Assembly (NCBI GenBank): GCA_037444075.1
Contig: JBBIND010000028.1
Span: forward strand, 1-44,254
Origin: JBBIND01 sp037444075
GTDB lineage: Bacteria; Acidobacteriota; Terriglobia; Bryobacterales; Bryobacteraceae
Direction: 5' to 3'
DNA length: 44,254 nucleotides
In this document: piece after piece, positions 35,093 to 43,644 of the stretch
How positions within the stretch are numbered: position 1 is the stretch's first letter
Layout: each line of letters opens with the position of its first letter
Notes under the pieces: model-generated
Databases searched by the model: none
Seen by the model: the letters and a program-made list of their open reading frames with translations, nothing else
What the model was told of the DNA's origin: nothing
Position numbers and translations under genes: made by a program

Positions 35093-37531
35093 ATGTCTAA
35101 GTCTCTGGTGATCGTGGAGTCGCCGGCCAAGGCCAATACGATCGGTAAGTATTTAGGAAAAGATTTTTCTGTCAAGGCTTCCCTCGGGCATGTCAAAGAC
35201 TTGCCGAAGAACGACTTGGCTGTCAGCGTGGACGAGGATTTCTCTCCCCGCTACGAGATTATCGAGGGTAAACGGAAGCTGATTCAGGAACTTCGCAAAG
35301 CCGCCCAGAATGCGGAAGCGGTCTATCTGGCTGCCGACCCTGACCGCGAAGGCGAGGCCATCTGCTACCACCTTCAGGAAGAACTGGAGGTGAAGGGGAA
35401 GAAGAACGCCGGTCCGAAGATCTACCGGGTCATGTTCAACGAGATCACCGCCAAGGCGGTGAAGCGGGCTTTCGAAGAACCCAGCATCGTGAACATTAAC
35501 CTGGTGGAAGCCCAGCAGGCGCGCCGCGTGCTGGACCGCCTGGTCGGCTACAAAATCTCACCCCTGCTCTGGGACAAGGTTCGGCGAGGGCTCTCGGCGG
35601 GGCGTGTGCAAACCGTGGCGCTGCGCCTGATCGTCGAGCGTGAGCGTGAAATCCGCGCCTTCCTGAAGCGTGAATACTGGACCATCGACGTCAACCTGTC
35701 TGCCAGGAAACCTCCCGTGCTCACGGCGCGGCTGGCCAGGCGGAATAACGAAACCGTGGAGTTGGGCGACGAAGCCGGTGCGCAGGCTATTGTCGCCGCC
35801 CTCGAAGGTTCCGCCTATGTAGTGGAATCGGCCACCCGGCGGGAAAAGAAACGCAACCCTGTGCCGCCGTTCATCACTTCCACGCTGCAACAGGAAGCCG
35901 CCCGGAAATTGCGGTTCAGCGTCAAGCGCACCATGGCTCTGGCGCAGCGTCTCTACGAGGGCAAGGAACTCGGCGCGCAAGGTTCCGTGGGTTTGATCAC
36001 GTACATGCGCACGGATTCCACTCGCGTATCTCAAGACGCCCTCACTGAAGTACGCGGGCTGATTGCCGAGCGCTTCGGCAAGGACTACCTGCCGGACTCG
36101 CCGGTCTATTACAAGGGCAAGAAGGGCGCCCAGGACGCCCACGAAGCCATACGGCCAACCAGCGTGCTCAACACCCCCGAGGCGGTGGCTCCGTTCCTGG
36201 CGGAAGACGAGTTGAAGGTCTACCGGCTCATCTGGATGCGCTTCGTCGCCAGCCAGATGAACCCGGCTGTTTTTGACCAGACCACCATTGAAGTGCGGGC
36301 TAAGGGCAGCGACGGAGCTGATTACCTGTTTCGGGCTACCGGATCCACACCGAAATTCGACGGTTTCCTGGCCGTCTACGAGGAAGGGAAAGACCAGAAA
36401 GACGAAGAAGACGAGGAAATCAAGCACAAGCTCCCGCTGGTGAGTGAGGGCGAAGAGCTGCGGTTCAAGTCCATTGAACCCGAGCAGCACTTTACCGAAC
36501 CGCCGCCTCGATTCACGGAAGCCACGCTGGTCAAGGAGCTGGAATCCGACGGCGTGGGGCGCCCCTCGACGTACGCCTCCATCCTGACGACCATCCAGGA
36601 CCGCGAGTACGTTCACAAAGAGGGTGGACGGTTCCATCCCACCGAACTTGGCGAAGTGGTGACGGACCTGCTTCTGGAGAGCTTCGACGACATTTTCGAC
36701 GTCCAATACACCGCCCGGATGGAGGAGGAACTCGACGAGATCGAAGAGGGCCGGCTCGACTGGCGGGCCGCGATGGCCGAGTTCTACGACAAGTTCCGGG
36801 TTGACCTTCAGCGCGCTGAGAAGGAAATGACCGACATCAAGCGCATGGAGGAGCCCACGGATCAGGTCTGCGAGAGTTGCGGGAAGCTGATGGTGATCAA
36901 GTGGGGCCGGCACGGCCGTTTTCTGGCGTGCAAAGGTTACCCGGAATGCACCAACACGCGTGAACTGCCCCGCGAGCAGATGGAAGGCGGCCGGCCCGAT
37001 CTGGACGAACAGGGAGACGAGGAATACTGCCCCAACTGCGGCCGCACCATGGTGTTGAAGAAGGGCCGCTTCGGCCAGTTTATGGCCTGCTCCGGGTATC
37101 CGGACTGCAAGACCACGAGGGCTTTGAAGCAGGAACGGCGTCAGCCGGACGTACAGCTTGACGAACCTTGCCCACAGTGCGGCAGCCGCCTGGTGTTGAA
37201 ACACGGCCGGTTTGGGGAATTCACTGCGTGCAGCAATTACCCCACGTGCAAGTTTGTCAAGCAGAAGACGATCGGCGTGCCTTGCCCGGACTGCTCGGAG
37301 GGTCAGGTGGTGGAGCGCCGCTCGAAACGTGGGAAGATATTCTTCGGCTGCCACCGCTACCCGGACTGTGAGTTCGTCTCCTGGGTCAAGCCCATGGCCG
37401 AGGCGTGTCCTCAATGCGGGCACGGGTACCTGGTCGAGAAGCGTCTGAAGGCCGGTCCGGTGGCCCAGTGTCCGAACGCCGAGTGTAAGTACAAGCGGCC
37501 TCTGGCGGTGGTGGAAACGCCCTCCGGTTAG
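35093..37531 (+). CDS. topA: DNA topoisomerase I (type IA)
   Basis: 812 residues; relaxes negative supercoils by single-strand passage. The TOPRIM domain has VESPAK with Glu9 and AADPDREGEA. The active-site tyrosine is Tyr304 in GLITYMRTDSTR. The central arch and gate domains follow, with KELESDGVGRPSTYASIL. The C-terminus carries five Cys4-type zinc ribbons in a row (starting CESCGK, CPNCGR, CPQCGS, CPDCSE, CPQCGH), more than the three of the E. coli enzyme. The last one is slightly irregular (CPNAEC). The ATG lacks a clear ribosome-binding site. 82 bases after dprA. Confidence 0.97.
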   Translation: MSKSLVIVESPAKANTIGKYLGKDFSVKASLGHVKDLPKNDLAVSVDEDFSPRYEIIEGKRKLIQELRKAAQNAEAVYLAADPDREGEAICYHLQEELEVKGKKNAGPKIYRVMFNEITAKAVKRAFEEPSIVNINLVEAQQARRVLDRLVGYKISPLLWDKVRRGLSAGRVQTVALRLIVEREREIRAFLKREYWTIDVNLSARKPPVLTARLARRNNETVELGDEAGAQAIVAALEGSAYVVESATRREKKRNPVPPFITSTLQQEAARKLRFSVKRTMALAQRLYEGKELGAQGSVGLITYMRTDSTRVSQDALTEVRGLIAERFGKDYLPDSPVYYKGKKGAQDAHEAIRPTSVLNTPEAVAPFLAEDELKVYRLIWMRFVASQMNPAVFDQTTIEVRAKGSDGADYLFRATGSTPKFDGFLAVYEEGKDQKDEEDEEIKHKLPLVSEGEELRFKSIEPEQHFTEPPPRFTEATLVKELESDGVGRPSTYASILTTIQDREYVHKEGGRFHPTELGEVVTDLLLESFDDIFDVQYTARMEEELDEIEEGRLDWRAAMAEFYDKFRVDLQRAEKEMTDIKRMEEPTDQVCESCGKLMVIKWGRHGRFLACKGYPECTNTRELPREQMEGGRPDLDEQGDEEYCPNCGRTMVLKKGRFGQFMACSGYPDCKTTRALKQERRQPDVQLDEPCPQCGSRLVLKHGRFGEFTACSNYPTCKFVKQKTIGVPCPDCSEGQVVERRSKRGKIFFGCHRYPDCEFVSWVKPMAEACPQCGHGYLVEKRLKAGPVAQCPNAECKYKRPLAVVETPSG

Positions 37532-37578
37532 CCGCTGTGAGGCCGGCAGGCGAGGGCGTCGACGGAGGGAGAAACCAA

Positions 37579-39714
37579 TTGCTCAAGTCCATTGTCCGGA
37601 TCAGTCTGAAGCTGTTGTTCCGTGTGCGTGTGGAGGGCCAGTATCCGCAGCCCATGCCCGAGCGCCTCATTGTCATCGCCAACCACCAGTCCTTCCTCGA
37701 CGCGATGCTGCTTTGGGCCTTTCTGCCGATGGATGCCGTCTGGGTAGTCCACACGCAGATCTGGAGCCGCTGGTATTTCCGTCCCATCGTCCGCATGGCG
37801 CGGCACGTGGTGGTGGACACGGCCAATCCCATGGCCATCAAAACCCTGGTTCACTTGATCGAAGCGGGAGAGTCCGTGGCCGTCTTTCCGGAGGGCCGTA
37901 TCACGGTCACCGGCGGGCTGATGAAGATGTATGACGGCCCGGCGTTCATGGCGGCCAAGACGGGCGCGGCGCTGCTTCCCATCGCCATCGACGGAGCCAT
38001 ACACAGTCTGCTCAGCCGGATGGCGCCGCCCTTTCCGCGCAAAATGTTCCCGCGCATCCGGCTGACGGTCATGCCGTTGGCCTACATCGAGATGCCGGAG
38101 ACCGGCACGGGTAAGCAGCGCCGCCGCATCACCAGCCAGAAGATGCAGCAGGTGATGGAAGACCTGCGCTTCCGAGCCCACCCGATCAAAACGTTGCACG
38201 AGGCTTTTCTCGACGCGGTCGAACTGCATGGCCGCGGCACCTGCATCCTGGACGATGTCAGGCAGGACAAGCAAACCTTCGGCCACCTGCTGAAAGCCTC
38301 TTTGGCGCTTGGCCGGCTGGTAGGCCGCCTGACCTCGGAAGGGGAGATCGTGGGCGTGCTCATGCCGAACTCCGGGACGACGGTGGCCCTGCTGATGGGC
38401 ATGTTCGCCTCCCGCCGCGTGCCGGCCATGCTCAATTACAGCCTGGGTGTGGACGGCGTGCAGAGCGCCTGCGAAAGCGCCTGCATCAAGACGGTGCTCA
38501 CCGCGCGCGCTTTTGTTGAAAAAGCCAGGCTCACGGAAAAAGTAAACCAACTCCAGAACGTGCGCATCGTTTATCTGGAGGACTTGAGGCCGCAGTTCAG
38601 CCTGAGCGACAAGCTCTGGTTGCTCTTTCGGGCCCTGCCTAATCCGCGCGCGGTCATGCGCGGATTCGACCCCAAGCACGCCGCCGTCGTTCTGTTCACT
38701 TCGGGTTCGGAAGGCAAGCCCAAGGGCGTTGTTCTGAGCCACGCGGCCATCATGGCGAACGCGGCGCAGGTGAAGTCCTTCATCGCCTTCAGCCGCCAGG
38801 ACCGGTTTCTGAACGCCCTGCCGATGTTCCACGCCTTCGGCCTCGTGGCAGGGGTGCTGATCCCCATCACGACCGGATGCAACGTCTACTTGTATCCCTC
38901 TCCGCTGCACTACCGGATGATCCCTGAGGTCACCTACGACTTCGACTGCAACATCCTGTTCGGCACCCCTGCCTTTCTGGCTAACTACGCGCGCGTGGCC
39001 CACCCCTATGATTTCGCCCGGCTTCGTTTCGTGGTTGCGGGCGCCGAGAGATTGCCGAACGAGGTGCGCCAGACTTGGCTCGACAAGTTCGGTGTGCGGG
39101 TTCTTGAAGGCTACGGGGCTACCGAGTGCGCGCCGATTATCGCGGCGAATTCAGAGATTTCTTCCCAGGCGGGTTCGGTGGGAAGACTAATGCCCGGCAT
39201 GGACTACCGGATTGAGCCGGTGCCCGGCATCGACCGGGGCGGCGAGTTGCACGTGAGCGGCCCCAACCTCATGCTCGGCTACCTGAAGCACGACCAACCG
39301 GGCGTGTTGCAGCCGCCGAGTTCCATCTACGGGTCCGGGTGGTACAACACCGGAGACGTCGTGGAGATAGACGAACAGGGCTTCATTTACATCACCGGGC
39401 GCTTGAAACGATTCGCGAAAGTGGCAGGCGAAATGGTATCGCTCGAGGTAGCCGAGAAGATCGCGGCGGCCGCCTCGCCCGGGCATCGCCATGCCGCCAG
39501 CACCAAGAGCAGCGCCCATCGGGGCGAGATGATCATCCTGTTTACGCAGGACCCGGCGCTTGGACGTGACCGGCTGCTGGCCGCTGCCCGCAGCCTTGGT
39601 TTGCCTGAGTTGGCGGTGGCCAGGCGCGTTGAGCACCTCGGCAAAATACCCGTGCTCGGCTCGGGCAAGAGTGATTACGTGCAACTGAAGGAAATGGCCG
39701 AGAGGCTCGTGTGA
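37579..39714 (+). CDS. aas: Aas-like fused acyltransferase and acyl-ACP synthetase
   Basis: 711 residues, close to E. coli Aas (719), which re-acylates lysophosphatidylethanolamine with acyl chains activated on acyl-carrier protein. Residues 1-200 are a PlsC-type acyltransferase with NHQSFLD (His36, Asp41) and FPEGRITVTGG. From about 215 an AMP-binding synthetase follows: LFTSGSEGKPKGVVLSH near residue 372, VLEGYGATE, YNTGDVVEIDEQGF and TGRLKRFAKVAGE. The TTG at 37579 was chosen because GGAGGGAG lies 7 bases upstream and MLKSIVRISLK makes a natural membrane-proximal N-terminus; the GTG at 37537 has no such signal. The stop overlaps the next gene as GTGA. Confidence 0.9.
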   Translation: MLKSIVRISLKLLFRVRVEGQYPQPMPERLIVIANHQSFLDAMLLWAFLPMDAVWVVHTQIWSRWYFRPIVRMARHVVVDTANPMAIKTLVHLIEAGESVAVFPEGRITVTGGLMKMYDGPAFMAAKTGAALLPIAIDGAIHSLLSRMAPPFPRKMFPRIRLTVMPLAYIEMPETGTGKQRRRITSQKMQQVMEDLRFRAHPIKTLHEAFLDAVELHGRGTCILDDVRQDKQTFGHLLKASLALGRLVGRLTSEGEIVGVLMPNSGTTVALLMGMFASRRVPAMLNYSLGVDGVQSACESACIKTVLTARAFVEKARLTEKVNQLQNVRIVYLEDLRPQFSLSDKLWLLFRALPNPRAVMRGFDPKHAAVVLFTSGSEGKPKGVVLSHAAIMANAAQVKSFIAFSRQDRFLNALPMFHAFGLVAGVLIPITTGCNVYLYPSPLHYRMIPEVTYDFDCNILFGTPAFLANYARVAHPYDFARLRFVVAGAERLPNEVRQTWLDKFGVRVLEGYGATECAPIIAANSEISSQAGSVGRLMPGMDYRIEPVPGIDRGGELHVSGPNLMLGYLKHDQPGVLQPPSSIYGSGWYNTGDVVEIDEQGFIYITGRLKRFAKVAGEMVSLEVAEKIAAAASPGHRHAASTKSSAHRGEMIILFTQDPALGRDRLLAAARSLGLPELAVARRVEHLGKIPVLGSGKSDYVQLKEMAERLV

Positions 39715-41048
39715 CACCTCCCTCCGAGGTGGCCTCAAACCGCCGCGAACAACGCGGCTGGTACTTCTACGACTGGGCCAACTCGGCATTCGCCACCACG
39801 GTGGTGGCGCTGTTTTTCGGCCCCTACCTTACGTCCCTCGCCCGCAACGCAGCCGAGGGCGGTCCGACTGTCGAGTGGTTGGGGCTGCGCATACCGGTGC
39901 AGTCCGTCTGGCCCTATCTGGTTTCTGTTTCCGTTCTGACGCAGGTAATCGCGCTGCCGCTGCTGGGCGGGATAGCGGACTACGGAAGGCGCAAGCGCGA
40001 AATGCTGGCAGGGCTGGCTTACCTCGGCGCGTTCGCCACCATGGCCATGTTTCTGCTCGAGGGGCCGCGGTACGTGCTCGGCTGCGCGTTGTTCCTGATT
40101 GCCAATTTCTGCCTCGGCGCCTCGGTGGTCATCTATAACGCCTTCCTGCCGGAGATCGCCAACGCGGAGGAACGCGACGCCGTTTCCTCCCGTGGCTGGG
40201 GATTGGGTTACCTCGGCGGGGGACTGCTGCTGGCGCTCAACCTCGTCCTGTATGGCAAGGCAGCCGAGTTGGGTATTACAGAAGGGTTTGCCGTGCGGCT
40301 GAGCCTCTTTTCAGCAGGGCTGTGGTGGGCCGTCTTCACGATCATCCCGTTGCTGGTGCTGCGCAACCGGGGAGCGCACAAGACGCTCGACAAAGGCCGC
40401 AGCCTGATCGCGGCTGGAACCAGGCAATTGCTCGAAACCCTGTCCGAAGTGCGGCGCTATCCGCAAACGCTGTTCTTCCTGCTGGCCTACCTTATCTACA
40501 ACGACGGCATCCAGACCGTTCTCCATATGGCCACTCATTTCGGCCAGGAAGAACTGCGCCTGCCCATGTCCGTGCTCACCACGGCCATCCTGCTCGCGCA
40601 GATAGTGGCCTTCTTCGGCGCCCTGGCTTTCAACTGGCTGGCCGGCCGCATCGGGAGCCGATACGCCGTGATGACCGCCCTGGTGATTTGGTCCGGCACG
40701 CTGATCTACATCTACTCCGGCGTGAGCACGGCAACCGAGTTCTATATCATGGCAGGCATTGTCGGCGCCATCATGGGCGGCAGCCAGGCTTTGAGCCGGT
40801 CGATTTACTCCTTCATGATCCCCCAAGGAAGGGAAGCGGAGTATTTCAGCCTTTACGAGATCAGCGACAAGGGCACCAGCTGGCTTGGTCCGCTGTTTCT
40901 AGGCCTGGCCCTGCAATGGACGGGCAGCTACCGCCTGGCCATACTGTCGCTGATCGCGTTCTTCCTGATTGGACTGGCGCTGCTGGCCAAAGTGGACGTA
41001 CGCCGGGGTGCGCTGGAAGCCGGCAATGAGCCTCCAGTGATCGGGTGA
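39711..41048 (+). CDS. MFS transporter, UMF1 (Atg22-like) family
   Basis: 445 residues with about 12 hydrophobic segments and the family N-terminal signature RGWYFYDWANSAFATTV. GIADYGRRKREMLAG is the MFS loop 2-3 motif. IYNAFLPEIANAEERDAVSSRGWGLGYLGGG, seen in short pieces, is typical of UMF1 proteins, bacterial relatives of yeast Atg22, which exports amino acids from the vacuole. The substrate here is unknown. The GTG start overlaps the aas stop (GTGA), so the two are cotranslated. A role in handling lysolipid turnover, as for the MFS flippase LplT next to aas in Enterobacteria, is tempting but LplT is a different subfamily. Confidence 0.9.
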   Translation: MTPPSEVASNRREQRGWYFYDWANSAFATTVVALFFGPYLTSLARNAAEGGPTVEWLGLRIPVQSVWPYLVSVSVLTQVIALPLLGGIADYGRRKREMLAGLAYLGAFATMAMFLLEGPRYVLGCALFLIANFCLGASVVIYNAFLPEIANAEERDAVSSRGWGLGYLGGGLLLALNLVLYGKAAELGITEGFAVRLSLFSAGLWWAVFTIIPLLVLRNRGAHKTLDKGRSLIAAGTRQLLETLSEVRRYPQTLFFLLAYLIYNDGIQTVLHMATHFGQEELRLPMSVLTTAILLAQIVAFFGALAFNWLAGRIGSRYAVMTALVIWSGTLIYIYSGVSTATEFYIMAGIVGAIMGGSQALSRSIYSFMIPQGREAEYFSLYEISDKGTSWLGPLFLGLALQWTGSYRLAILSLIAFFLIGLALLAKVDVRRGALEAGNEPPVIG

Positions 41049-41055
41049 GAAGATT

Positions 41056-42255
41056 CTATTTCGGCCCGCTGAACATCGAGTAGCGAGCCGGGATGATGGA
41101 GAAGTACTCCACTAACTTGCGCTTGGCCACGCTTTCCGCCACGGTTTCCTGGGATAGCAGTCTTTGCGCCAATTCTGTGAACTGCCTCCCGAGCTCAGTC
41201 TGGGAGGAGACGCCTCGTCCTTCGGTCAACGCGCTGTGGACTTCCTGGTAGTCGTTGGGGAATGTCGCCAAAACGGGCACGCCGAACAACTCCTCGATAT
41301 GAGCCACGGAGATCACGGCGCGCTTGTGCCAACGGTTGATGAGGATGCTGACCCGGTCCCCCAAATCAAGGCTGTTCAGCAGAGTGAACCGCTCTCTGGC
41401 CAAGTGGAGGGAAGGAATCTCCGGCGTGGTTACCAGGAAGATGCGCTTGGACTCCTGCATGAGCTCCAGCGAAAATTTCTCCAGATTCCCGGAGAGGTCC
41501 ACGCAGACCGTCTTATAAAAGCGGCGGGCGAAGTTCATCAGGCGGCGTAGCTGCATCATCTCGATCCGGAATTCCGGCGAGCTCTTGCCGCTCGAAAGGA
41601 CATCCAGGTCACCCGCGCTCGAAACCAGTTGCGGCCAGACGACTTCATCCAGCGACCCGCTTTTCTCACAGGCGTCCACCACGGTATACGGGTTGTCCAT
41701 CTTCAACATGAAACTGATGAGGCCGCAGTTCATGTCGAAGTCTGCCAGAAGTGTCTTGCAGTCCGGTTGAGAAGCCAATGCGAGAGCTGTGTTCACGGCT
41801 ACCGTCGAAGTGCCTACGCCCGGCTTGGATGGCAAGAAGGCAAACATCAAATCCGTGCTGAGGAAGCGAGACGGCGCCTTGTCCAACACGTCGCCCAGGC
41901 GTTCGGCAAGTTCCAGGATGGTTTGCGATCGGAACGGGTAGGAAATGAGGTCACGAATTCCGCCGCGCATCAATTGCAGCAGGGTGGACTGGTCGCAACT
42001 ACGGCTGCAGGCGATCACCGGCGTGCCCGGGACAAGCTTTTCTACGGTGACAGCAGTATCCAGAGCTTTCTTGATTGAGTCGATGCTGATGAACAACACC
42101 TCAGGGGCATGTGCTCTCAGCATCCGGGCCAATTCTTCTTCGGAAAGATAGCGGTCTGAGAGGCGCACCACTCCGAATTGCCCTGCGCGTTGAAAGGCTT
42201 CCTCCAGGTGGCGCCCTAGATCTTCGTCTGGACTGATAATAGCTGCCCTAAACAT
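41056..42255 (-). CDS. CpaE/TadZ-like ATPase with N-terminal receiver-like domain
   Basis: 399 residues. Residues 1-125 are a response-regulator-like fold (MFRAAIISPDEDLGRHLEEAF, LFISID, DLISYPFRSQTILELA). From about 135 there is a ParA/MinD-type domain with FLPSKPGVGTSTVAVNTALAL as P-loop, LLADFDMNCGLISF, VCVDLSGNLE and ILINRWHKRAVIS. The P-loop lacks the second lysine of canonical KGGxGKT, as in the atypical Walker motifs of TadZ proteins that place Tad/Flp pili. No other tad genes are within reach. GGAGG precedes the ATG. Convergent with the MFS gene at 7 bases. Confidence 0.88.
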   Translation of the reverse strand: MFRAAIISPDEDLGRHLEEAFQRAGQFGVVRLSDRYLSEEELARMLRAHAPEVLFISIDSIKKALDTAVTVEKLVPGTPVIACSRSCDQSTLLQLMRGGIRDLISYPFRSQTILELAERLGDVLDKAPSRFLSTDLMFAFLPSKPGVGTSTVAVNTALALASQPDCKTLLADFDMNCGLISFMLKMDNPYTVVDACEKSGSLDEVVWPQLVSSAGDLDVLSSGKSSPEFRIEMMQLRRLMNFARRFYKTVCVDLSGNLEKFSLELMQESKRIFLVTTPEIPSLHLARERFTLLNSLDLGDRVSILINRWHKRAVISVAHIEELFGVPVLATFPNDYQEVHSALTEGRGVSSQTELGRQFTELAQRLLSQETVAESVAKRKLVEYFSIIPARYSMFSGPK

Positions 42256-42385
42256 CAGCCCTCCTCCGCGAATCTGGAATCTTTCCCAAAGCTACGCAAC
42301 CTGCCTGTGCCTACAATGCGCTGATCGGTCAAATCCCCGAGAACTTTAGTGCCTTTCCCCTTGCCATTGCGCTACCATCTCGGGT

Positions 42386-42697
42386 ATGGCGAAGCCTGGC
42401 AAGGAACTCATTGAAGTCGTTTGCCCCTGCTGTGAGGCCACGCTCAAAGTCGACGCGCAAACCAGGAGCGTCATCACCGCCAAGCCGAAGGACAAACCGC
42501 CGGCCATAGGCGATCTCCAGGAAGCTGTTCAACGCCTGAAAGGCGAATCGGCGCGCCGCGAGGAAGCCTTCCGGAAGTCGCTCGAAGACCAGAAAAGCTA
42601 CCAGGATGTACTTGGCAAGAAGTTTGACGAGCTGCTCAAGCAAGCCAAATCCAGCCCGGACGTGAAACCGCGCACCAAAGACATAGACCTGGACTGA
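42386..42697 (+). CDS. Small CPCC-motif protein with coiled coil, acidobacterial type
   Basis: 103 residues: IEVVCPCCEATLKVDAQT forms one Cys pair on a beta hairpin (half of a zinc ribbon). A 45-residue helix rich in Lys, Glu, Arg and Leu follows (AVQRLKGESARREEAFRKSL, VLGKKFDELLKQAK), then an acidic tail ending KDIDLD. Similar proteins are widespread and unnamed in Acidobacteria (from memory). With a single CxxC it may bind zinc as a dimer, and the coiled coil would support dimerisation. The ribosome-binding signal before ATG 42386 is weak. One base separates its stop from the following broken gene. Confidence 0.82.
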   Translation: MAKPGKELIEVVCPCCEATLKVDAQTRSVITAKPKDKPPAIGDLQEAVQRLKGESARREEAFRKSLEDQKSYQDVLGKKFDELLKQAKSSPDVKPRTKDIDLD

Positions 42698-42698
42698 C

Positions 42699-43640
42699 AT
42701 GTCAGTATGCAGATTGCTTGCCGTTGTTCTTCTGGCGGTCCTGCCAGCCGTTGAGCTGACCGCCCAACAAGCCGCCCGGAGGGCCCAAAGATAGTCGGCT
42801 GCCGTCAATCCGGAAGCTCCTCCGCACGAAGACATGGGCCCGTTGAAGCTGGCGGGCACCCTCCCGGCTTCCCGAGCCAGCCTGGAGAACCGCCAGTCGG
42901 ATTGGCCGAGCATTGCGTATGCCGCGGACGGCGCGCTCTACGTGGCGTATGTGGAGTGGAATGATGCGGACATCTTCGCCAGGCGTTATGGCGCCGGGAA
43001 ATGGGGTCCGGAAGTACGCATTTCCACGAGCGATGCCGGCGATTGGGACCCGGCCGTGGCCCTCAGCGCAGAGGGGTTGGCCTGGATCAGCTGGGATTCC
43101 TACCATTACGGCAATTACGACGTCTTTCTGCGCTCCTTTGACGGCGCCCGGGCGGGTCCGGTGGTGAGTGTGACTACCGAGTCCACGGCGCAGTTTCATT
43201 CGTCGGTGGCGGTGGACAAGCAGGGGCGCGTCTGGGTGGCTTGGGACGACGGCGGCGAAAACTGGGGTAAGGATTTTTCCCGGAGCAGTGCCATGCCGGG
43301 GAGCCAGGGACTGCACTACTCACGTTCGATCGGTCTGCGGATCTACGCCAACGGGCGGATGGTGGGGGAGGAGTTTGAAGCGCCTCTCGGGCGGGCGCCG
43401 CGCATCGAGGCGACCGTAGAGGCGCCCGATACGATCCTGCGCATGGACGTGGTCAAGGACGGCAAGTTCGTTTACACAAGGAGGCCCGGAGGCCGCACGG
43501 CACGCCTGAGCTACCTGGACACCGAGACCAGGCCGGGGCGCAGTTACTACTACATCCGCGTCTTCCAGCGGGATCCGGAGGATCCGGAGGGAGACCCTGA
43601 GATCGCCTGGGCCTCCCCCTTCTACGTGACCTACAAGTAA
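42699..43640 (+). pseudogene. Broken exported BNR/DUF3604-type gene (nonsense codon and missing core)
   Basis: The frame from ATG 42699 encodes a signal peptide (CRLLAVVLLAVLPAVELTAQ), then an in-frame TAG at 42792-42794. The same frame continues through 43640 with beta-propeller-like repeats (PSIAYAADGALYVAYVEW, AVALSAEGLAWISWDSYH, VAVDKQGRVWVAWDDGG). It then passes straight into a C-terminal beta-domain (ILRMDVVKDGKFVY, GRSYYYIRVFQ, AWASPFYV) like that ending DUF3604 proteins. The DUF3604 core expected between them (after EEFEAPLG) is absent. A caller would report only 42834-43640 (268 residues, no signal). Likely non-functional. Confidence 0.75.
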
Positions 43641-43644
43641 GCGG

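Noticed and set aside
35558..37423. A 621-codon open frame on the minus strand inside topA
   Set aside because: The plus strand encodes a complete topoisomerase I with all motifs; the antisense frame has no family features or start signals.
37528..39003. A 491-codon open frame on the minus strand inside the aas-like gene
   Set aside because: It is a shadow of the conserved acyltransferase/synthetase, His/Arg/Gln-rich and without motifs.
20953..42794. Recoding of TAG (for example as pyrrolysine) to explain the in-frame TAGs at 20953 and 42792
   Set aside because: TAG is used as the ordinary stop by several intact genes here (rmuC, flgM, the second glycosyltransferase, the small membrane protein), and both affected genes also lack core domains. 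Pseudogenes are the simpler explanation.
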